Positions 7,868-18,130 are shown, counted from the stretch's first letter. The stretch: 56,044 nucleotides of DNA from an uncultured bacterium (GCA_902761035.1 CACWIW010000030.1:1-56044); one strand, 5' to 3'. The notes: generated by a model not told the origin, from the letters alone. Numbers and translations are program-made.

Positions 7868-8557
7868 ATGCTCCATGTTGTCGCCACGCCCATTGGAAAC
7901 CTTGGAGACCTCACGCCGCGCGCGCTGGAGGCGCTGAAGGGTGCCTCGCTCATTGCTTGCGAGGATACGCGCCGTACCTGGCAGCTCCTCGCGCACTTCA
8001 ACGTGCCGCGTCCCGATATGATCAGCTACCGCCAGGGCAACGAGGAACGCATCGCCCGCACCGTGATCGACGCCGTGAACGCCGGACGCGAGGTCGTGCT
8101 CGTCTCGGACGGCGGCTATCCCGCGATTTCCGATCCGGGCTATCGCCTCGTGCGTCTTTGCGCGCAGGAGAACGTGCCGTTCGACGTCCTTCCCGGCGCA
8201 AGCGCCGTGAACGTGGCGCTTGTGCTGAGCGGACTTCCCACGAGCTCATTCACGTTCAAGGGGTTTCCGCCGCGCGGACCCGGCGCGCTCCGCAACTGGT
8301 TCGCCGCCGAGAAGGAGTTGCCGCACACGCTCATCGGCTTTGAGTCGCCGTTTCGCATCGGCCCGACGTTGCAGGCGGCCTACGAGGTACTCGGCGACCG
8401 CGAGGCGGCGGTGTGCATCGAATTGACGAAGCTCCATGAGCGGGTCTCGCGCGGATATCTTTCCGACCTCGCCGCGCAGTTCAAGGACGCGAAGGTGAAG
8501 GGCGAAGTCGCTTTTGTGATCGCCGGAGCGAACCCAAAGTTTACGCGAACCGTTTAA
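7868..8557 (+). CDS. rsmI: 16S rRNA (cytidine-2'-O)-methyltransferase RsmI
   Basis: SAM-dependent tetrapyrrole-methylase-fold enzyme that 2'-O-methylates C1402 of 16S rRNA. Family signatures are the N-terminal VATPIGNLGDLTPRALE, IACEDTRRT, the DGGYPAISDPG loop (around residue 80), VLPGASAV and the GFPPRG motif. The start is ATG 7868 because homology begins at once (MLHVVATPIGNL); the longer upstream reading overlaps dnaB. At 229 residues it is shorter than the usual 270-290: the core ends GEVAFVIAGAN and the small C-terminal helical domain is missing. It probably belongs to a dnaB-rsmI transcription unit. Confidence 0.93.
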   Translation: MLHVVATPIGNLGDLTPRALEALKGASLIACEDTRRTWQLLAHFNVPRPDMISYRQGNEERIARTVIDAVNAGREVVLVSDGGYPAISDPGYRLVRLCAQENVPFDVLPGASAVNVALVLSGLPTSSFTFKGFPPRGPGALRNWFAAEKELPHTLIGFESPFRIGPTLQAAYEVLGDREAAVCIELTKLHERVSRGYLSDLAAQFKDAKVKGEVAFVIAGANPKFTRTV

Positions 8558-8584
8558 TTAACCAAAAGAAAACAAATGATTTAT

Positions 8585-8687
8585 TGTTCACAAATCGCAA
8601 TTGCCAAAAATGTTCACAAATCACAAATGGCAAATATTTATATTTCTGTCAATTGTGACATTTGTGAACAATTGAGATTTGTGAACA
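8585..8687 (+). repeat. Nested inverted repeat between rsmI and the next gene
   Basis: The outer arms 8585-8603 (TGTTCACAAATCGCAATTG) and 8669-8687 are complementary at 18 of 19 positions. The inner arms TGTTCACAAAT (8611-8621) and ATTTGTGAACA (8660-8670) are perfect, and pairing continues inward with a 2-nt bulge. The whole could form one hairpin of about 100 nt, or four copies of an 11-bp operator-like half-site. The region is AT-rich, unlike its surroundings, and ends 24 nt before the next ATG. Confidence 0.75.
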
Positions 8688-8711
8688 TTCAAATCGGTAA
8701 ATGAGGAGTGA

Positions 8712-9785
8712 ATGATGAAAAAATTGTCATGTTTTTTGGCGTTTGCGGGCATTTGTGCCGTTATGGCCGCGCCGCAGGCGGAAATTGACGCAGCGATTGC
8801 TCGCGGCGTGAAGTATCTGCTCGCGCAGCAGGCGGCGGATGGCTCGTTCAGCGATCCGCACATGCCGGCGCTCACGGGGTTGCCGCTCTGGGCGCTCGTG
8901 AAGGGCGGCGAAGGTAAGGGCGAGGCCGCGAAGAAGGCCGCGCAGTTCGTGCTCGGCACGCAGCGCCCCGACGGGGGCTTCTACGTGCCGAAACCGGGAC
9001 GCGGCGGCAGCGGCCTCGGCAACTACAACACGAGCGTGTGCGTGAGCGCGCTGTACGAAAGCGGACTCGCGCCGAATCGCGCGATCCTCGACGCGCGCAC
9101 CTATATCGCGGGAAGCCAGTTGACGGGCGACGATACGATGTCCGGCGGCTTCGGCTACGACCGCGTCTCCCGCCGCCGCTACGCCGACCTCTCCAACACC
9201 TCATACGCGCTCGACGCGATGCGCCGTACCGAGGGCGTGGAGGAGTTTCGCCCACAGGGCGAGGCGAAGGCCGACCTCAACTGGGACAAGGCGCTCGCCT
9301 TTGTCGAACACCTCCAGGCGAAGGACGGGCCGCGCGCCGGCGGCGCGGCCTACAACGACCGCACGGCGCAGGGCGGACTCGCCACGAACGCCACGGGACG
9401 CGTCCAGCTCCGCGCATACGGCTCAATGAGCTATGCGGCAGTCCTCTCCATGTGCCACGCGAAACTCACACGCGACGACCCGCGCGTGAAGAGCGCCCTC
9501 GGCTACTGCTCGAAGTTCTGGACCGTGGATGAAAACCCCGGCATGGGCAGTCAGGGCCTATACTATTATTATGACATCCTTGCCCGTGCCCTCTCCGTGG
9601 CGGGCGTTGCCGTGCTGGAACAGCCCGACGGGCGGAAAGTGGTGTGGAAAGATGAACTTGCCGCGAAGCTTTTGAAGCTCCAGCAGAAGGACGGCAGCTG
9701 GGTGAACGACAACAACCGCTTCTGGGAGAACGATCCCGTGCTCGTAACCTCGTTCGCCATCCTCACGCTTTCGCTATGCAAATAG
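8712..9785 (+). CDS. Secreted prenyltransferase/squalene-oxidase-repeat protein
   Basis: A 357-residue protein with a signal peptide (MMKKLSCFLAFAGICAVMA, cut near residue 20) and an alpha/alpha-barrel fold made of QxxDGSF-type repeats: LLAQQAADGSF (about 36-46), LGTQRPDGGFYVP, and QQKDGSWVNDNNRFWE near the C-terminus. The family covers terpene cyclases and prenyltransferases, but the exported PVC members are of unknown function. There is no visible DxDD cyclase acid motif, so cyclase activity is not implied. The start is supported by AGGAGTG at 8704-8710; ATG 8715 is an equally plausible start. The gene is preceded by the long inverted repeat and followed by the promoter of the protease-esterase gene. 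Confidence 0.85.
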   Translation: MMKKLSCFLAFAGICAVMAAPQAEIDAAIARGVKYLLAQQAADGSFSDPHMPALTGLPLWALVKGGEGKGEAAKKAAQFVLGTQRPDGGFYVPKPGRGGSGLGNYNTSVCVSALYESGLAPNRAILDARTYIAGSQLTGDDTMSGGFGYDRVSRRRYADLSNTSYALDAMRRTEGVEEFRPQGEAKADLNWDKALAFVEHLQAKDGPRAGGAAYNDRTAQGGLATNATGRVQLRAYGSMSYAAVLSMCHAKLTRDDPRVKSALGYCSKFWTVDENPGMGSQGLYYYYDILARALSVAGVAVLEQPDGRKVVWKDELAAKLLKLQQKDGSWVNDNNRFWENDPVLVTSFAILTLSLCK

Positions 9786-9789
9786 GCGT

Positions 9790-9818
9790 TTGTCGTATGC
9801 GCCGAGTTATGTTATAAT
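9790..9818 (+). promoter_or_regulatory. Promoter of the protease-esterase gene; predicts a leaderless mRNA
   Basis: TTGTCG (9790-9795), a 17-nt spacer and TATAAT (9813-9818) preceded by TG-T (extended -10). The expected start point, 7 nt past the -10, is 9825, exactly the A of the ATG. No ribosome binding site is present between them. Confidence 0.75.
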
Positions 9819-9824
9819 TATCGC

Positions 9825-12800
9825 ATGTTCAATACCCAGATTAGAAGAGTCGTGTCGGTGGTGGCTACTGCCGTCGCGTGTGTAGCGTATGCCGAAACGA
9901 GTGCATCGGTGTCGGCTGAAATGTCGCAGGCTGCTGCGGCGGGATTCCTGTCAAGGACAGGCGTCGGGCCTCTGCTCCTTCCGGGGCGCGAAGTCGCCTC
10001 CGCAGAGGCGCGTGGCAATGTGTGGATTGTCCGCCTTGCACCGTCCGGCTACATCGAGGTCGCAGGCTCGACCAAGTGCGCGCCGATACTCTCGTTCTCG
10101 GCGAAAGACTTCGTCGAGCCGGAAGTCGGTTCGCCGTTCGCGGCCAAGCTGGCAGCCGACAGCCAGATGGTCGCGGAGAAGGAGTCGGGCGAATCCGCCG
10201 CCGACCATGCCGACTGGGCGAAGCTCACCGCGCCGGTTGCCAAGAAGCGCGCAAGGCTCGCCGCAAAACCGACGAGAACTGACGGTACTGGCTACACGCC
10301 TTACGTCGCGCCGATGCTGGGCGCGACGTGGCACCAGACCGCCCCGTACAACGACCTTTCGCCCTACAACTATTTCTGCGGCTGTATGGCGACGGCGGCG
10401 GGACAGGAAATCCGCTACTGGCGCTGGCCCTACAGGTATGAGAAGTTCCGCCAGACAACCCATGGCGTCAGGGACGCGCAATTCAACTACAGCGATTTCG
10501 TCATCCGTCCGAACGGGCTTGTGCCGTTTGACTGGGACAAGGTAAAGGCCAACTACACCGACGAGGCAAATGCCTCCATGCCTTGGGCGAATGACAAGCA
10601 GGCAACGTACAACGCGGCATGGCTCTCTCTCTGGATGCAGTCTTTGACAGGCATGGGCTACAAGCCCGGCGGATCCGGCGGCACGAGGCAGCTCGCGAGT
10701 ACGGCCGAAGAGTACTGGTACGAAAAGGGCAAGGGCTATACCTACTGGAATGACGGTTACACGAATCTCTGGAACGCGATAAAGGCCGACCTCGACTGGG
10801 GCTCGCCGATTCAGATCAACACGGCCGCCCACCAGATGGTCATTGACGGTTATGCCGTGGAGAACTACGGTACGGCGGACGAGGTCGATTGGATCAACCT
10901 CAATCTCGGCTATGGCAACGCGACATACTGGGACAATCTCAAGATCGCCGTCACGGAAGGCACCTATTCAGGAACGCTTGCTTCCTTCCAGACAGGCTTT
11001 CGTCCGCAGAAGATCGTGCAGTTCGAGCCTGTTCCCAAGGTGGGCGGCACGTCGCTCACGCTCGCCTGGCACATTCCGCCTTGCTACACGAACAGAATCA
11101 GCGGCTTCCTGCTTCAGACATTGAAGGATGGCAATAACGTTGGTGCCGGCATGATTCCGTCTCTTGGCGATACGACTGAGAGATACACATACGCTGCAAC
11201 TGACCTTGTAGCGGGAAGCGAATATACCTTCACAGTCACGCCGTTAATGAATGAAGGCGAAGGAACTGGTCGCCCCAACTCGGTGACAACGACAATCGGC
11301 GTGCCAAAGGCCGCACCGGAAATCATCTCGGTCTCTTCCGTCGCTTGCGGCATCGAACTTCTCCAGCAGGACATCTTCGTCGAATGCGCACGTGGAAGCG
11401 TCAACAAGATTGATTTGACCTGCTCTGAGTCAACGACGGAAGTCGTACCGTATTCCAGCCACTTGACGATCTTGCCAGACAACAAGTTGAGCGTGACGAA
11501 AGTCGGCAATGTCTTTACCGTCAATGTCGATGCCACGGCGATGGACGCGAAGTGGGACGGCGAAATGCTTGTCTTGACTCTTGTCGCGAAGAATGGCGAC
11601 GGCACGGAAGCATACAAAAACCTGATGCTTCGTTTCAACTCCATGCGCCAGGTGATTAACGGTACGTTCGCGGCTGCGGATGGCGACGGCAATTCGCCGG
11701 TCTGGTTCTGCGGCGATACCACGATTGATGCCAAGGGAAGGGCGGTGTCGTTCGGCGCCAACGCCTTCCAGGGCACTGGCAAGGTGACGCTGATCGACTC
11801 TGTCGGCAACGGTTCCTTCATGTTTGCCGGTCTCGACAACTTCAAGGGGACGCTTGTGTTCGCGGGCGATGTTGGCGTAACCCTGCCAAGCGACATGTCG
11901 GGATTTGCGGGGGCTTTAAACATAACTTCTGGAACTTACGCGATTTCCAACAACTTGCCTGCTACCGCGACTGTCACCGTAGCCGATGGCGTAAACGTCA
12001 ACCTTGTCAATGCCAATGTCGCGTCTACGATCACTGGCACAGGTTCCATAAATATCACCTCTGGATCCAGCGTGTTGTCTGGCACCGTCACATCGTCAGT
12101 AAAGCTCTATGGTGGAGAGTTGACCATCCCTGCCGGAACGGGAGACTACTCGACCGTGTCGGTCGGTGGCGGAACGCTGAAAATACAGCTCTCCAAGGCA
12201 CAGTCCATATTGGGTTATGATTGGTGGCTGCCTCTTTATACTTCTGGTGTAGTCAAGTTTGTGCTTTATGACGGCACCGAAGTCAATGCGACAACGACCG
12301 CGGCGACTCCGGGCATAAGGATAGCGCTTGCATCCGATGCTAATGTATGGTCGGGCACAGATTACGCTACATTTGGTGAAAACTATTCAGCCAAATGGTC
12401 AAATGGTTTGCCGGGCGAAGGCGATTATGTCATATTCAAATCTGAGCTTAATGACTGGATGGAGACGGGTACGGATGAAGGTACGATGATGGCGCTCAAT
12501 CTGTCTGCCCCAAGGAATCTCGGATATGTACTTGTCAAGGGCACTGACAAATTGGAGATTGGCGTTTATAGCGGAGCCACCTCGGCTTTGCTTTCAACAG
12601 ACGTCCTTGAAAACGAGGTCGAGACGCACATCACCACCACATACTTCCAGCCAAAGGCCGTAATACCGCATAAAAAACTGTCCACTTCCTCAGGCTTCAT
12701 CCTGACATGCGAATTGGATTCCGCCTACGCCGACAACCTGAAAAAGCATGAGAATGGTGGAAGCGCCTTGCCAGATGCCAATTACTGGCGGGGAACGGTC

Positions 12801-15800
12801 GTGTTCTGCGACAAGACCGTGAATAATTTGGAACTTCCCAATTACGGCAATGCGCAATCCAAGATCAGGCTCAATGGCGTAACCGGTTCGTTGATGGGCG
12901 GAAAGACATTTGCTGGCATCCTGGAACTGGTTGACTATGAGGACGCTCCCGCATTCAATCTGAACTCTGGCAGCAGCCAATACTCTGTGGTAATCGGATC
13001 TGTTGTCAGCAATGGTATGTTTAAGACCTCGGGAAGTGCCTCGTCTCTGAACATGCTTCTTAAAGACATCTCCGGTTGGACTGGATCGTTCGATTTGGCT
13101 TCCAAGACGGTTGCAATCGGCCAAGCCGTTCCGTCCTCATACACCGGCACAGACGGCAGGTTGCATGTCTGCCAGGCGGCGACGGTCGCATCCGGTGCAA
13201 CGTGGAAGGCGTCTGGCGGATTGTATCTTGGTGCCGGCGGAGCGCTCACGATAAATGGCGCGGTCGAAGCGAAGAACATCACGACCTACGGCGCAGGCGC
13301 GTCGATTGCGCTTGAGGACAATGCCGTTCTTCAGGTGTCTGCGGCATCGGTAAGCGATTCTACTCCAACGCTCAACTTCAAGGCTGGCACTTTCCGTGTC
13401 CAGGAAGGCTCGAATTCGTTCAGGGAGACTGCTGCCGTCAACTTCTGCGCGGCAAGCGGCAAGCGCACGGTAGTCGACGCCAACGGTTCTACGCTTACGC
13501 TCGGCCCCAATGTGTTCTCCGGTTCGGGTGACGTGTATCTCACGTCGTCCAAGGCCGGCGGGAAGATCGTAATTGAAGGCATCTCCGCCGCATATACCGG
13601 TACGATCTACTGCGACATATCGTGTGAAGCGTCGTTTGGAGACCTTTCCAAGGCGACCAACTGCAATATAAATGTTTCCGATGTAATCCTTTCGCGCAGT
13701 TCGGGAGACATCGGCAACCTCACCATCGGCCTCGGCGCGACTCTTGAGGTAACCGTCACGAAGGCCGATCTGATTGAGGGCCTAGAAATTGGCAGCGTCA
13801 CGTTGAACGATGGCGCAACGATGGTGCTTAAAGACAAGACGGGGAAAGAACTTGTAACCTTCGCGGCAGCGGATGCGGTGGACGGCAAGTATGTTCTTGC
13901 GCCGGACCCGAATGTCACGGCGGAATGTCTGCTTGACTACGAATTCAACGGCAATATGATTTCTGTTGGAACCGACACGACCGGACTCAACATTTGGAAT
14001 GGGACGGCGTCCTACGATTCTCAGTCCGAGAAGATCTACATGAGGTGCAAACCGTATATCAACAAGACCTTTGCAATGCCGGATGACGAGTGGTCGGTGT
14101 TCATGCGGTGCACCTTGCCCGCCGCCAACAGCGCGACGCCCACGATGATGCTTATGTTCGGAAAGAACGGCGGAAACGTTTTCGGATTGGTCGCAGGCAC
14201 CGGCGAAAACACCGTCGCGCTTGCCAGCAAGGATGGGCTTATTGGCGAAGCTGTTCAGGTAGGCGATGCGACATCCAAGCAGCATGTCTATACGATTGTC
14301 AAGACGGCAAACAGGGTTCGCCTCTATGTCGATGGGGTGTTGGAAGTTGACGAATCCGCGACGGTGTCCGTGTCCAAGGAATTCCAGATAGGATCGGTCA
14401 AGAACGGCAACAATACCGCGTACGATCCTTGCGATGATGCAAATGCGCTCATCGACAACATGAAGTTTTACGACTTTGCCGTTGGTCAGGCGATGATCGA
14501 TGTCGAAGTGGCACTGTACGACGATGCAGATCCGGAATATGATGGCCCCGCGCCGGTTGCCGTGTGGGTCGCGGGCGAGTTCGGCGACGACAGGAGCGCG
14601 CATGGCGGACTGGAGTTCGCTCTCAACGGCAACACGACAAACGCCCTGGGGCAGATCGTCATCGGCGGCGCAACCTCGCTCGGCGCGACGATCGCGCTTC
14701 CTGATGCGACGCACCATAAGATGACGATGCTCGTGAAGTATTCAATGCCGTCTGGCGGAGCGCCCGTGGCGAACTCCGTCCCCGCGTCTATGTTCTCGTC
14801 GTACGATCTCGGCGCACGTGCGGCGCAGGCCGCTTCTTCCGCGCTTGATGGATATTGGTACAATGGCTCATCGGTACAAGCAGGAACGTATGCTTTTTCG
14901 ACTCCGGCGCAGACGATGCCGCAAGAGGGCTATATCCTCATATCCACCTGGGCGACAAATGCGAACCCGAACGATCATGGCACCGCCGTTTACTCTGGCG
15001 AGACGCTTTCGACGCTTTCCGGCGGCGAGAAAACCGGCCTTCGGTTCACGGGAGCCGACCGATACATAGCGTCTGTTGGCGTCGGTGGTCCGACAGTCGC
15101 TGGTGCGAAGCCTTGGGCTGGCATGGTCATCAAGAGCGTCGCGCTCTTCGACGAATGGGTTACCCCGAGCGATCTCGCCAACTACAGGTTCCCTGCGCAG
15201 GGAGCGGTGCGTCCGGTCGATCCTGACCGCTATGCGATCGAGCCCGTCGCCTCCTGGGTCAACGACTTCAAGACGACTACGAAGGGCGACTACACGCTCT
15301 CCGTCAGCGGCACGACCGCCGCCAAGGACGACACATTCGGCGGTACGCTCACCATCGGCGACGCGGCGGCGGTTGTTGACACAACAGCGGCAAGCAGCGC
15401 CAATATGACTGTGCTCATCAAGTACAGGGCCGCGTCAAGCGTTGTTTCTGCGCCCGTCGTTGCTTTCGGTGGCATGGCTGCTGTCGGGCTTGATGTCGGT
15501 GTCTATACGAAGTCGGACAAGACGCTGGCCGTCTACAGGAACTTCAGCAACGACAACGGCAAGCCTTACGATTTTGCTACGGCTCCAACACTTTCGGCGA
15601 ACGGCGGATATGTGCTGTGCGCAAGGGATAACTTCAAGTCTTGTATGGCTTATGTCGGCGATTCGCTTGATACCATGTCCGGCGGAGAGGTTGCCGATGG
15701 CAGCATTCAATTCTCGAATGTGCCGCTCACGAAGTTGGGCATTGGTGGCAATTCGTCGGTTACGGCAAGTGCCAACGACATGGTGCCGTTCACGGGATTC

Positions 15801-18050
15801 GTCGTCGAGAAGGTCGTCGTCTTCAACGGCTACTACACGCCGGAACAGATTCGCTACGTGGAGAATCCCGAAGACGGTACCACGCTCTCAATTGCCAGCG
15901 GCGCGACGTGGAGGTTTGCGGCGGGCGAGACCAGGACCTACACGAACATCGGGACACTCAGCGAGGGTGGTACGATCGCAATCACGAACGCGGCGACGCT
16001 CGTGGAAGGCACGTACAAGCTCGCCGAGTGGACAACGCCGCAGCAGTACACGACACAGTGTGCCGGATACGGCAAGGTCGGTACGTTGGTGACTGATGGG
16101 CTCGCAGCAGGGCTTTCGGCGCGTCTTATCTATGGTGCGAGGGCCATCTACCTGCGCGTTGACGACACCGCCAAGCAGGCGGTGCGCAAACCGCTCGTGG
16201 TTTGGTGCTACGGCGACTCGATAACCGAGGGTTTCAACGCACAGGCGACCGGCGCGAACTACCGCATCCTCCTTTACCAGAAACTGGAGATGCTCGGCTA
16301 CAATGTGAGGTCCACAGGCGTTTACGGACTCAGCAACGGCTACAATTCCGTCGATCCGACAGGCACTGCGCTTACGGACCAGTACAAGTGGCATTCCGCG
16401 AAGCACGGCGCGACGGCGGCCCCCACGTCGCTCTCCCATCGCAGCAATCTTTCCGAGAATGCTGATACGCTCGCGATACAGGTTGGAACGCCGGACGTCG
16501 CGCTGCTCCTCATCGGCGTGAACGACCTGCCGCAGTTCACCACGGTCGAGCCGGTGTTCAAGGCGTGGACGAACGTCGTCAATCGTCTCGTCAACAATCT
16601 GCCAGATACGAAGATCATCGTCTCCACGCTTTTCTACAGCGATGGCAAACGGAGTGATGATCTTGATGACAGAATAACGACTATCAACAACACCTACATC
16701 AAGCCGCTGATGGCCGCCATGCCCGCGGCATGGCAGGGGCACGTGTTCCTCGCCGACCTCAACGCTTACGTGCAGAGCAGAGACCCCGGCATCATCTACT
16801 CCGACCACCTCCACCCCGACTGGTGGGGTTACGACCAGATGGCGGACGGTTACCTTGAGAAAATCGTCGAGTGCTATCCTGATCCCGACGCGACGAACTT
16901 CCCGTCCCAGAACCCGATCCCGGCTGCCCCGGCGGCGAACCAGCTCGGTGCGGCGAACAAGCCGGAACTTGCCGCCTACCGCGCGGGCTTCACGAAGCTC
17001 TGCAACATCCGTGTCGAGAAGGGACAGGACGTCAGCAATGTCGTGTATGACGACGTGAACAGCGCCGCCGCATCGAATAACCTCGAGAAGGTCGGATACT
17101 TCGTCGAATTCGTCCGCGACGACAACCACGCGCACAAGTGGGTGTGGGTTGACATGGATGCGTTCGGCGATGCGGATTTGTCGTCCGTTGGCCTCCCGCA
17201 GCGCAACTACCAGCAAGCGGTGACTAAACTGCATGTGTGCTCCAACCACGGTGCAATCGACAACGTTGCGGCGGATGACGATTCCGTTACCGGCTGGATC
17301 GAGTTCTCGCCGTACAACTACGACAGGGCAGCCTCCAACTCCGCGGCACCGGAGAACTACGGCGATCCCTACGACTGGAACGACACGCTTTCGGAGAGCG
17401 GCTCCTACGGCTGTATGCAGGTGTTCCGCGTCATGAATCCTTCGTCGAGGGATCTGTACGAGCGTCCGCAGCTGATGTTCGCGTTCAACAACTTCCAGAC
17501 GGCGAACAGCAACCCGGCCGATTTCGGCATCGGCAATTTCGCCCAGCACTTCAACGGCAGCAATGCCTACCACACCGAAGACTGGACCGGAGTCGGCGGA
17601 ACGCTCGCGAAGATGGCCCCCGACGCCTACTCGGTCAAGACCATCGAAATCTGGACGAAGGCGGCGGCCGGCGAAAAGACCACGACGACGACGGGTTTTC
17701 CCGTGCCGTATTCGTGGATCGAGGCCTGCTTCCCCGGCATCGCAGGACAGCCCGATGCGATGTACGAAACGATGGCGAAGTCGTCTGGCAGCAATGGCTA
17801 CGCCTATTGGGAAAGCTACGTGCTGGGGCTTGAGCCGACGAATGCGCTTAGCAAGCTCACGGCAACGATCCGCATGGAAGGACAGAATCCGGTCATCGAG
17901 TATTTCCCGACGAACGAAGTGCTGAAGGCGAGCGGCGCGATTGAATACATCCTCCAAGGCAAGCCCGCGCTCTCAAATGGCTGGCAGAATGTCACGTTTG
18001 AAGAGCCCGGCGTCACCAACCGCTTCTTCCGAGTAAAGGTGACATGGTGA
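9825..18050 (+). CDS. Secreted C10 protease / LamG / SGNH-esterase giant protein
   Basis: A 2741-residue exported protein. Signal peptide (about 1-24); Spi-like propeptide; C10 streptopain-type cysteine protease domain with Cys187 (FCGCMATAAGQEIRYW) and His336 (INTAAHQMVIDGY), followed by DWINLNLGYG; fibronectin-III-like domain (about 405-500); long beta-rich passenger-like region (about 600-1360); three concanavalin/LamG-like domains (about 1365-2020); SGNH/GDSL hydrolase domain with GDSITEG (Ser2132), GVNDLP and SDHLHPDWWGY (Asp2327, His2330); and a C-terminal region ending VTNRFFRVKVTW. It combines peptide-bond cleavage with probable carbohydrate deacetylation. Catalytic residues of both enzyme domains are present, so both are likely active. 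The next gene begins just after its stop. Confidence 0.88.
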   Translation: MFNTQIRRVVSVVATAVACVAYAETSASVSAEMSQAAAAGFLSRTGVGPLLLPGREVASAEARGNVWIVRLAPSGYIEVAGSTKCAPILSFSAKDFVEPEVGSPFAAKLAADSQMVAEKESGESAADHADWAKLTAPVAKKRARLAAKPTRTDGTGYTPYVAPMLGATWHQTAPYNDLSPYNYFCGCMATAAGQEIRYWRWPYRYEKFRQTTHGVRDAQFNYSDFVIRPNGLVPFDWDKVKANYTDEANASMPWANDKQATYNAAWLSLWMQSLTGMGYKPGGSGGTRQLASTAEEYWYEKGKGYTYWNDGYTNLWNAIKADLDWGSPIQINTAAHQMVIDGYAVENYGTADEVDWINLNLGYGNATYWDNLKIAVTEGTYSGTLASFQTGFRPQKIVQFEPVPKVGGTSLTLAWHIPPCYTNRISGFLLQTLKDGNNVGAGMIPSLGDTTERYTYAATDLVAGSEYTFTVTPLMNEGEGTGRPNSVTTTIGVPKAAPEIISVSSVACGIELLQQDIFVECARGSVNKIDLTCSESTTEVVPYSSHLTILPDNKLSVTKVGNVFTVNVDATAMDAKWDGEMLVLTLVAKNGDGTEAYKNLMLRFNSMRQVINGTFAAADGDGNSPVWFCGDTTIDAKGRAVSFGANAFQGTGKVTLIDSVGNGSFMFAGLDNFKGTLVFAGDVGVTLPSDMSGFAGALNITSGTYAISNNLPATATVTVADGVNVNLVNANVASTITGTGSINITSGSSVLSGTVTSSVKLYGGELTIPAGTGDYSTVSVGGGTLKIQLSKAQSILGYDWWLPLYTSGVVKFVLYDGTEVNATTTAATPGIRIALASDANVWSGTDYATFGENYSAKWSNGLPGEGDYVIFKSELNDWMETGTDEGTMMALNLSAPRNLGYVLVKGTDKLEIGVYSGATSALLSTDVLENEVETHITTTYFQPKAVIPHKKLSTSSGFILTCELDSAYADNLKKHENGGSALPDANYWRGTVVFCDKTVNNLELPNYGNAQSKIRLNGVTGSLMGGKTFAGILELVDYEDAPAFNLNSGSSQYSVVIGSVVSNGMFKTSGSASSLNMLLKDISGWTGSFDLASKTVAIGQAVPSSYTGTDGRLHVCQAATVASGATWKASGGLYLGAGGALTINGAVEAKNITTYGAGASIALEDNAVLQVSAASVSDSTPTLNFKAGTFRVQEGSNSFRETAAVNFCAASGKRTVVDANGSTLTLGPNVFSGSGDVYLTSSKAGGKIVIEGISAAYTGTIYCDISCEASFGDLSKATNCNINVSDVILSRSSGDIGNLTIGLGATLEVTVTKADLIEGLEIGSVTLNDGATMVLKDKTGKELVTFAAADAVDGKYVLAPDPNVTAECLLDYEFNGNMISVGTDTTGLNIWNGTASYDSQSEKIYMRCKPYINKTFAMPDDEWSVFMRCTLPAANSATPTMMLMFGKNGGNVFGLVAGTGENTVALASKDGLIGEAVQVGDATSKQHVYTIVKTANRVRLYVDGVLEVDESATVSVSKEFQIGSVKNGNNTAYDPCDDANALIDNMKFYDFAVGQAMIDVEVALYDDADPEYDGPAPVAVWVAGEFGDDRSAHGGLEFALNGNTTNALGQIVIGGATSLGATIALPDATHHKMTMLVKYSMPSGGAPVANSVPASMFSSYDLGARAAQAASSALDGYWYNGSSVQAGTYAFSTPAQTMPQEGYILISTWATNANPNDHGTAVYSGETLSTLSGGEKTGLRFTGADRYIASVGVGGPTVAGAKPWAGMVIKSVALFDEWVTPSDLANYRFPAQGAVRPVDPDRYAIEPVASWVNDFKTTTKGDYTLSVSGTTAAKDDTFGGTLTIGDAAAVVDTTAASSANMTVLIKYRAASSVVSAPVVAFGGMAAVGLDVGVYTKSDKTLAVYRNFSNDNGKPYDFATAPTLSANGGYVLCARDNFKSCMAYVGDSLDTMSGGEVADGSIQFSNVPLTKLGIGGNSSVTASANDMVPFTGFVVEKVVVFNGYYTPEQIRYVENPEDGTTLSIASGATWRFAAGETRTYTNIGTLSEGGTIAITNAATLVEGTYKLAEWTTPQQYTTQCAGYGKVGTLVTDGLAAGLSARLIYGARAIYLRVDDTAKQAVRKPLVVWCYGDSITEGFNAQATGANYRILLYQKLEMLGYNVRSTGVYGLSNGYNSVDPTGTALTDQYKWHSAKHGATAAPTSLSHRSNLSENADTLAIQVGTPDVALLLIGVNDLPQFTTVEPVFKAWTNVVNRLVNNLPDTKIIVSTLFYSDGKRSDDLDDRITTINNTYIKPLMAAMPAAWQGHVFLADLNAYVQSRDPGIIYSDHLHPDWWGYDQMADGYLEKIVECYPDPDATNFPSQNPIPAAPAANQLGAANKPELAAYRAGFTKLCNIRVEKGQDVSNVVYDDVNSAAASNNLEKVGYFVEFVRDDNHAHKWVWVDMDAFGDADLSSVGLPQRNYQQAVTKLHVCSNHGAIDNVAADDDSVTGWIEFSPYNYDRAASNSAAPENYGDPYDWNDTLSESGSYGCMQVFRVMNPSSRDLYERPQLMFAFNNFQTANSNPADFGIGNFAQHFNGSNAYHTEDWTGVGGTLAKMAPDAYSVKTIEIWTKAAAGEKTTTTTGFPVPYSWIEACFPGIAGQPDAMYETMAKSSGSNGYAYWESYVLGLEPTNALSKLTATIRMEGQNPVIEYFPTNEVLKASGAIEYILQGKPALSNGWQNVTFEEPGVTNRFFRVKVTW

Positions 18051-18130
18051 TTCGCCGAAACAACACAAGAATGAAAAACAGGTATGTAGAGCCTCGTCTC
18101 GGCGGCGGCAATTCAAGAAAGGTCGCGTTT

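Noticed and set aside
15888..17957. Minus-strand ORF of 689 codons
   Set aside because: Opposite the SGNH domain, whose motifs are intact on the + strand; Arg/Val/His-rich composition typical of a shadow frame in high-GC DNA.
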